From Candidatus Methanoperedens sp. (GTDB taxonomy: Archaea > Halobacteriota > Methanosarcinia > Methanosarcinales > Methanoperedenaceae), in contig VEPM01000015.1 of assembly GCA_012026795.1 (NCBI GenBank), positions 1 through 64,000 of the forward strand: a stretch of DNA of 64,000 bases. Direction: 5' to 3'. Shown piece after piece: positions 62,684 through 64,000 of this stretch. The notes below the pieces were generated by a model. It was not told where the DNA came from, made no database searches, and saw only the letters and a program-made list of their open reading frames with translations. The first letter of the stretch is position 1. Every line of letters begins with the position of its first letter. A program made the position numbers and the translations under genes.

Positions 62684-64000
62684 ATGGAACTTCTTATAAA
62701 AAACGGTTCGGTTTATGACCCGTCTAATGGGATAAATGGTGATAAGGCCGATATCTCCATAAAAGACGGGAAAATAGTAGATAAGGTAAGCAGCAAAGCC
62801 ACAGTGATAGATGCCGGCGGAAGGCTTGTAATGGCAGGCGGCGTAGATGCGCATTCGCATATCGCAGGTGCAAAGGTCAATGTGGGAAGAATAATGCGTC
62901 CTGAAGATACGCGATCAGGGATAAAACCCAGGACAAAGATAACAAGACCAACTACAGGTTATACTGTGCCAAATGTCTATGCGATGGGATACCGCTATGC
63001 CCAGATGGGTTATACAACTGTCTTTGAGGCAGCGCAGGCAATAATGAAAGCGCGCCATACCCATGAAGAGCTCGAAGAAATTCCCATTATCGACAAAGGC
63101 GCTCTTACGTTATTTGGTAGCAACTGGCCCACAATGGACTTTGTGCGGGAGAAGAATATGGATAAACTGGCTGCTTATATATCATGGGGTCTTCTTGCAA
63201 GCCGTGGATTCGGTGTTAAATGCGTAAACCCGGGCGGAGGCGAGATGTGGGGCTTTGGCAAGAACGTTACAGGTCTTGATGATGTTGTCCCGAATTTTGA
63301 CGTAACCCCAAAGGATATAATAGTGTCACTGATGAAGGCCAATGAGATGCTGGGACTGCCGCATTCGGTGCATCTGCATTGCAACAACCTTGGAAAGCCC
63401 GGTAATTACAGGACAACGCTTGCAAGCATGGAACTTGCAAACCAGGTCAAAGCCAGCAGGGACAGGCAGGTGTTGCATGTTACCCACCTGTTGTTTAATT
63501 CAATGGGCGGAACGAACTGGGGCGATTTTGAATCAAAAGCTGATGAAGTAGCCAATTATCTTAACAATCACGATAATGTAACGGGTGATATGGGACAGAT
63601 GATATTTGGCAGCGCGACTACCATGACCGCAGATGGCCCTGTGCAGTATGCAAATGCAAAATTACTGCATGCAAAATGGGGCAACGGTGATGTTGAACTT
63701 GAAGATGCATCAGGTGTTGTACCATTATATTATGTCAAGCAGGTATCGGTTTATGCTATCATGTGGGCTACAGGGCTTGAACTCGGTTTGCTTACAAAAG
63801 ACCCGTACAAGATGCTTTTGACCACAGACCATCCCAATGGCGGGCCTTTTGTGAATTATGCGGAGGTCATTGCACTTCTTATGAGCAACAAGAAGCGCCA
63901 GGAAGAAATAAAGACAGTTCATGAAGCTGTTCACTCAAAAACAAGGCTTCCGGGAATTGATCGTGAGCTTGATTTCAGTGAGATCGCAATAATGACAAGG
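62684..64000 (+). CDS. fwdA: Formylmethanofuran dehydrogenase subunit A (partial)
   Basis: 439 codons to the window edge without a stop; full FwdA is ~570 residues. It is a metal-dependent amidohydrolase: it starts LLIKNGSVYDPSNGINGD, with the zinc-binding HSH in GGVDAHSHIAGAKVN, then PTTGYTVPNVYAMGYRYA, HSVHLHCNN, VTHLLFN and LTTDHPNGGPF. It condenses formate with methanofuran at a dinuclear zinc site. The start ATG has GGGGTG about 10 bases upstream. It follows fwdB directly; fwdC is expected beyond the edge. Confidence 0.95.
   Translation, partial: MELLIKNGSVYDPSNGINGDKADISIKDGKIVDKVSSKATVIDAGGRLVMAGGVDAHSHIAGAKVNVGRIMRPEDTRSGIKPRTKITRPTTGYTVPNVYAMGYRYAQMGYTTVFEAAQAIMKARHTHEELEEIPIIDKGALTLFGSNWPTMDFVREKNMDKLAAYISWGLLASRGFGVKCVNPGGGEMWGFGKNVTGLDDVVPNFDVTPKDIIVSLMKANEMLGLPHSVHLHCNNLGKPGNYRTTLASMELANQVKASRDRQVLHVTHLLFNSMGGTNWGDFESKADEVANYLNNHDNVTGDMGQMIFGSATTMTADGPVQYANAKLLHAKWGNGDVELEDASGVVPLYYVKQVSVYAIMWATGLELGLLTKDPYKMLLTTDHPNGGPFVNYAEVIALLMSNKKRQEEIKTVHEAVHSKTRLPGIDRELDFSEIAIMTR

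Overview
This 64 kb window reads as part of an archaeal chromosome from the methanotrophic ANME-2d lineage ('Candidatus Methanoperedens') or a close relative. The case rests on content. There are methanogenesis-type genes (formylmethanofuran dehydrogenase fwdD-B-A; coenzyme F430 genes cfbA and cfbE) beside a menaquinone gene (mqnE). There are two giant secreted multiheme c-type cytochromes and an archaeal housekeeping set (TFE, Trm56, archaeal AspRS, deoxyhypusine synthase, NrpR, DUF2551, DUF356, TRAM). The species assignment is inference. Gene content and TATA-type promoters make Archaea secure.

Layout. 1-355 is the 3' end of 23S rRNA and a 5S rRNA. 396-8000 is an accessory zone: a YkgJ-type cysteine protein, a VIT-like membrane protein, a monoheme surface protein, two toxin-antitoxin systems, a methyltransferase, and many broken genes (integrase, PIN toxin, methyltransferase copies, a Tn3-derived miniature element with about 40 bp inverted repeats). 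8291-15780 is mostly housekeeping: aspS, a coiled-coil gene coupled to smc, vapBC, an archaeoflavoprotein and a cyclophilin. 15880-33100 is taken up by two tandem giant cytochromes with, by my count, 49 and 59 candidate haem sites.

33218-37503 holds DUF2551, then a leftward operon trm56 - ATP-grasp - tfe - HD hydrolase, then a secreted beta-propeller protein. 37656-41737 is a six-PAS hybrid histidine kinase preceded by a PAS fragment and an (AT)n tract. 41848-44600 is cfbA-cfbE-dys. 45267-49366 is DUF61, then glnA behind a long structured leader with a 36-codon ORF, then nrpR and a coupled radical SAM gene. 49449-51713 is a membrane hybrid kinase. 52112-57935 has a JAMM protease, a DUF234 ATPase with palindromes at its start, a phosphohexomutase, yggS-mqnE and a TRAM protein. 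57955-64000 has an XPD-like helicase, a divergent DUF356 gene with 21-bp repeats between them, and fwdDBA running off the end.

How it fits together. Fwd and F430 genes belong to (reverse) methanogenesis. Menaquinone and the giant cytochromes suit export of the resulting electrons through membrane and cell surface. glnA-nrpR is a nitrogen-control unit. The most novel-looking items are the cytochrome pair (converted 3' ends, identical truncation point, related upstream regions), the glnA leader with its small ORF, and the Tn3-derived element whose two ends both resemble the transposase 3' end.
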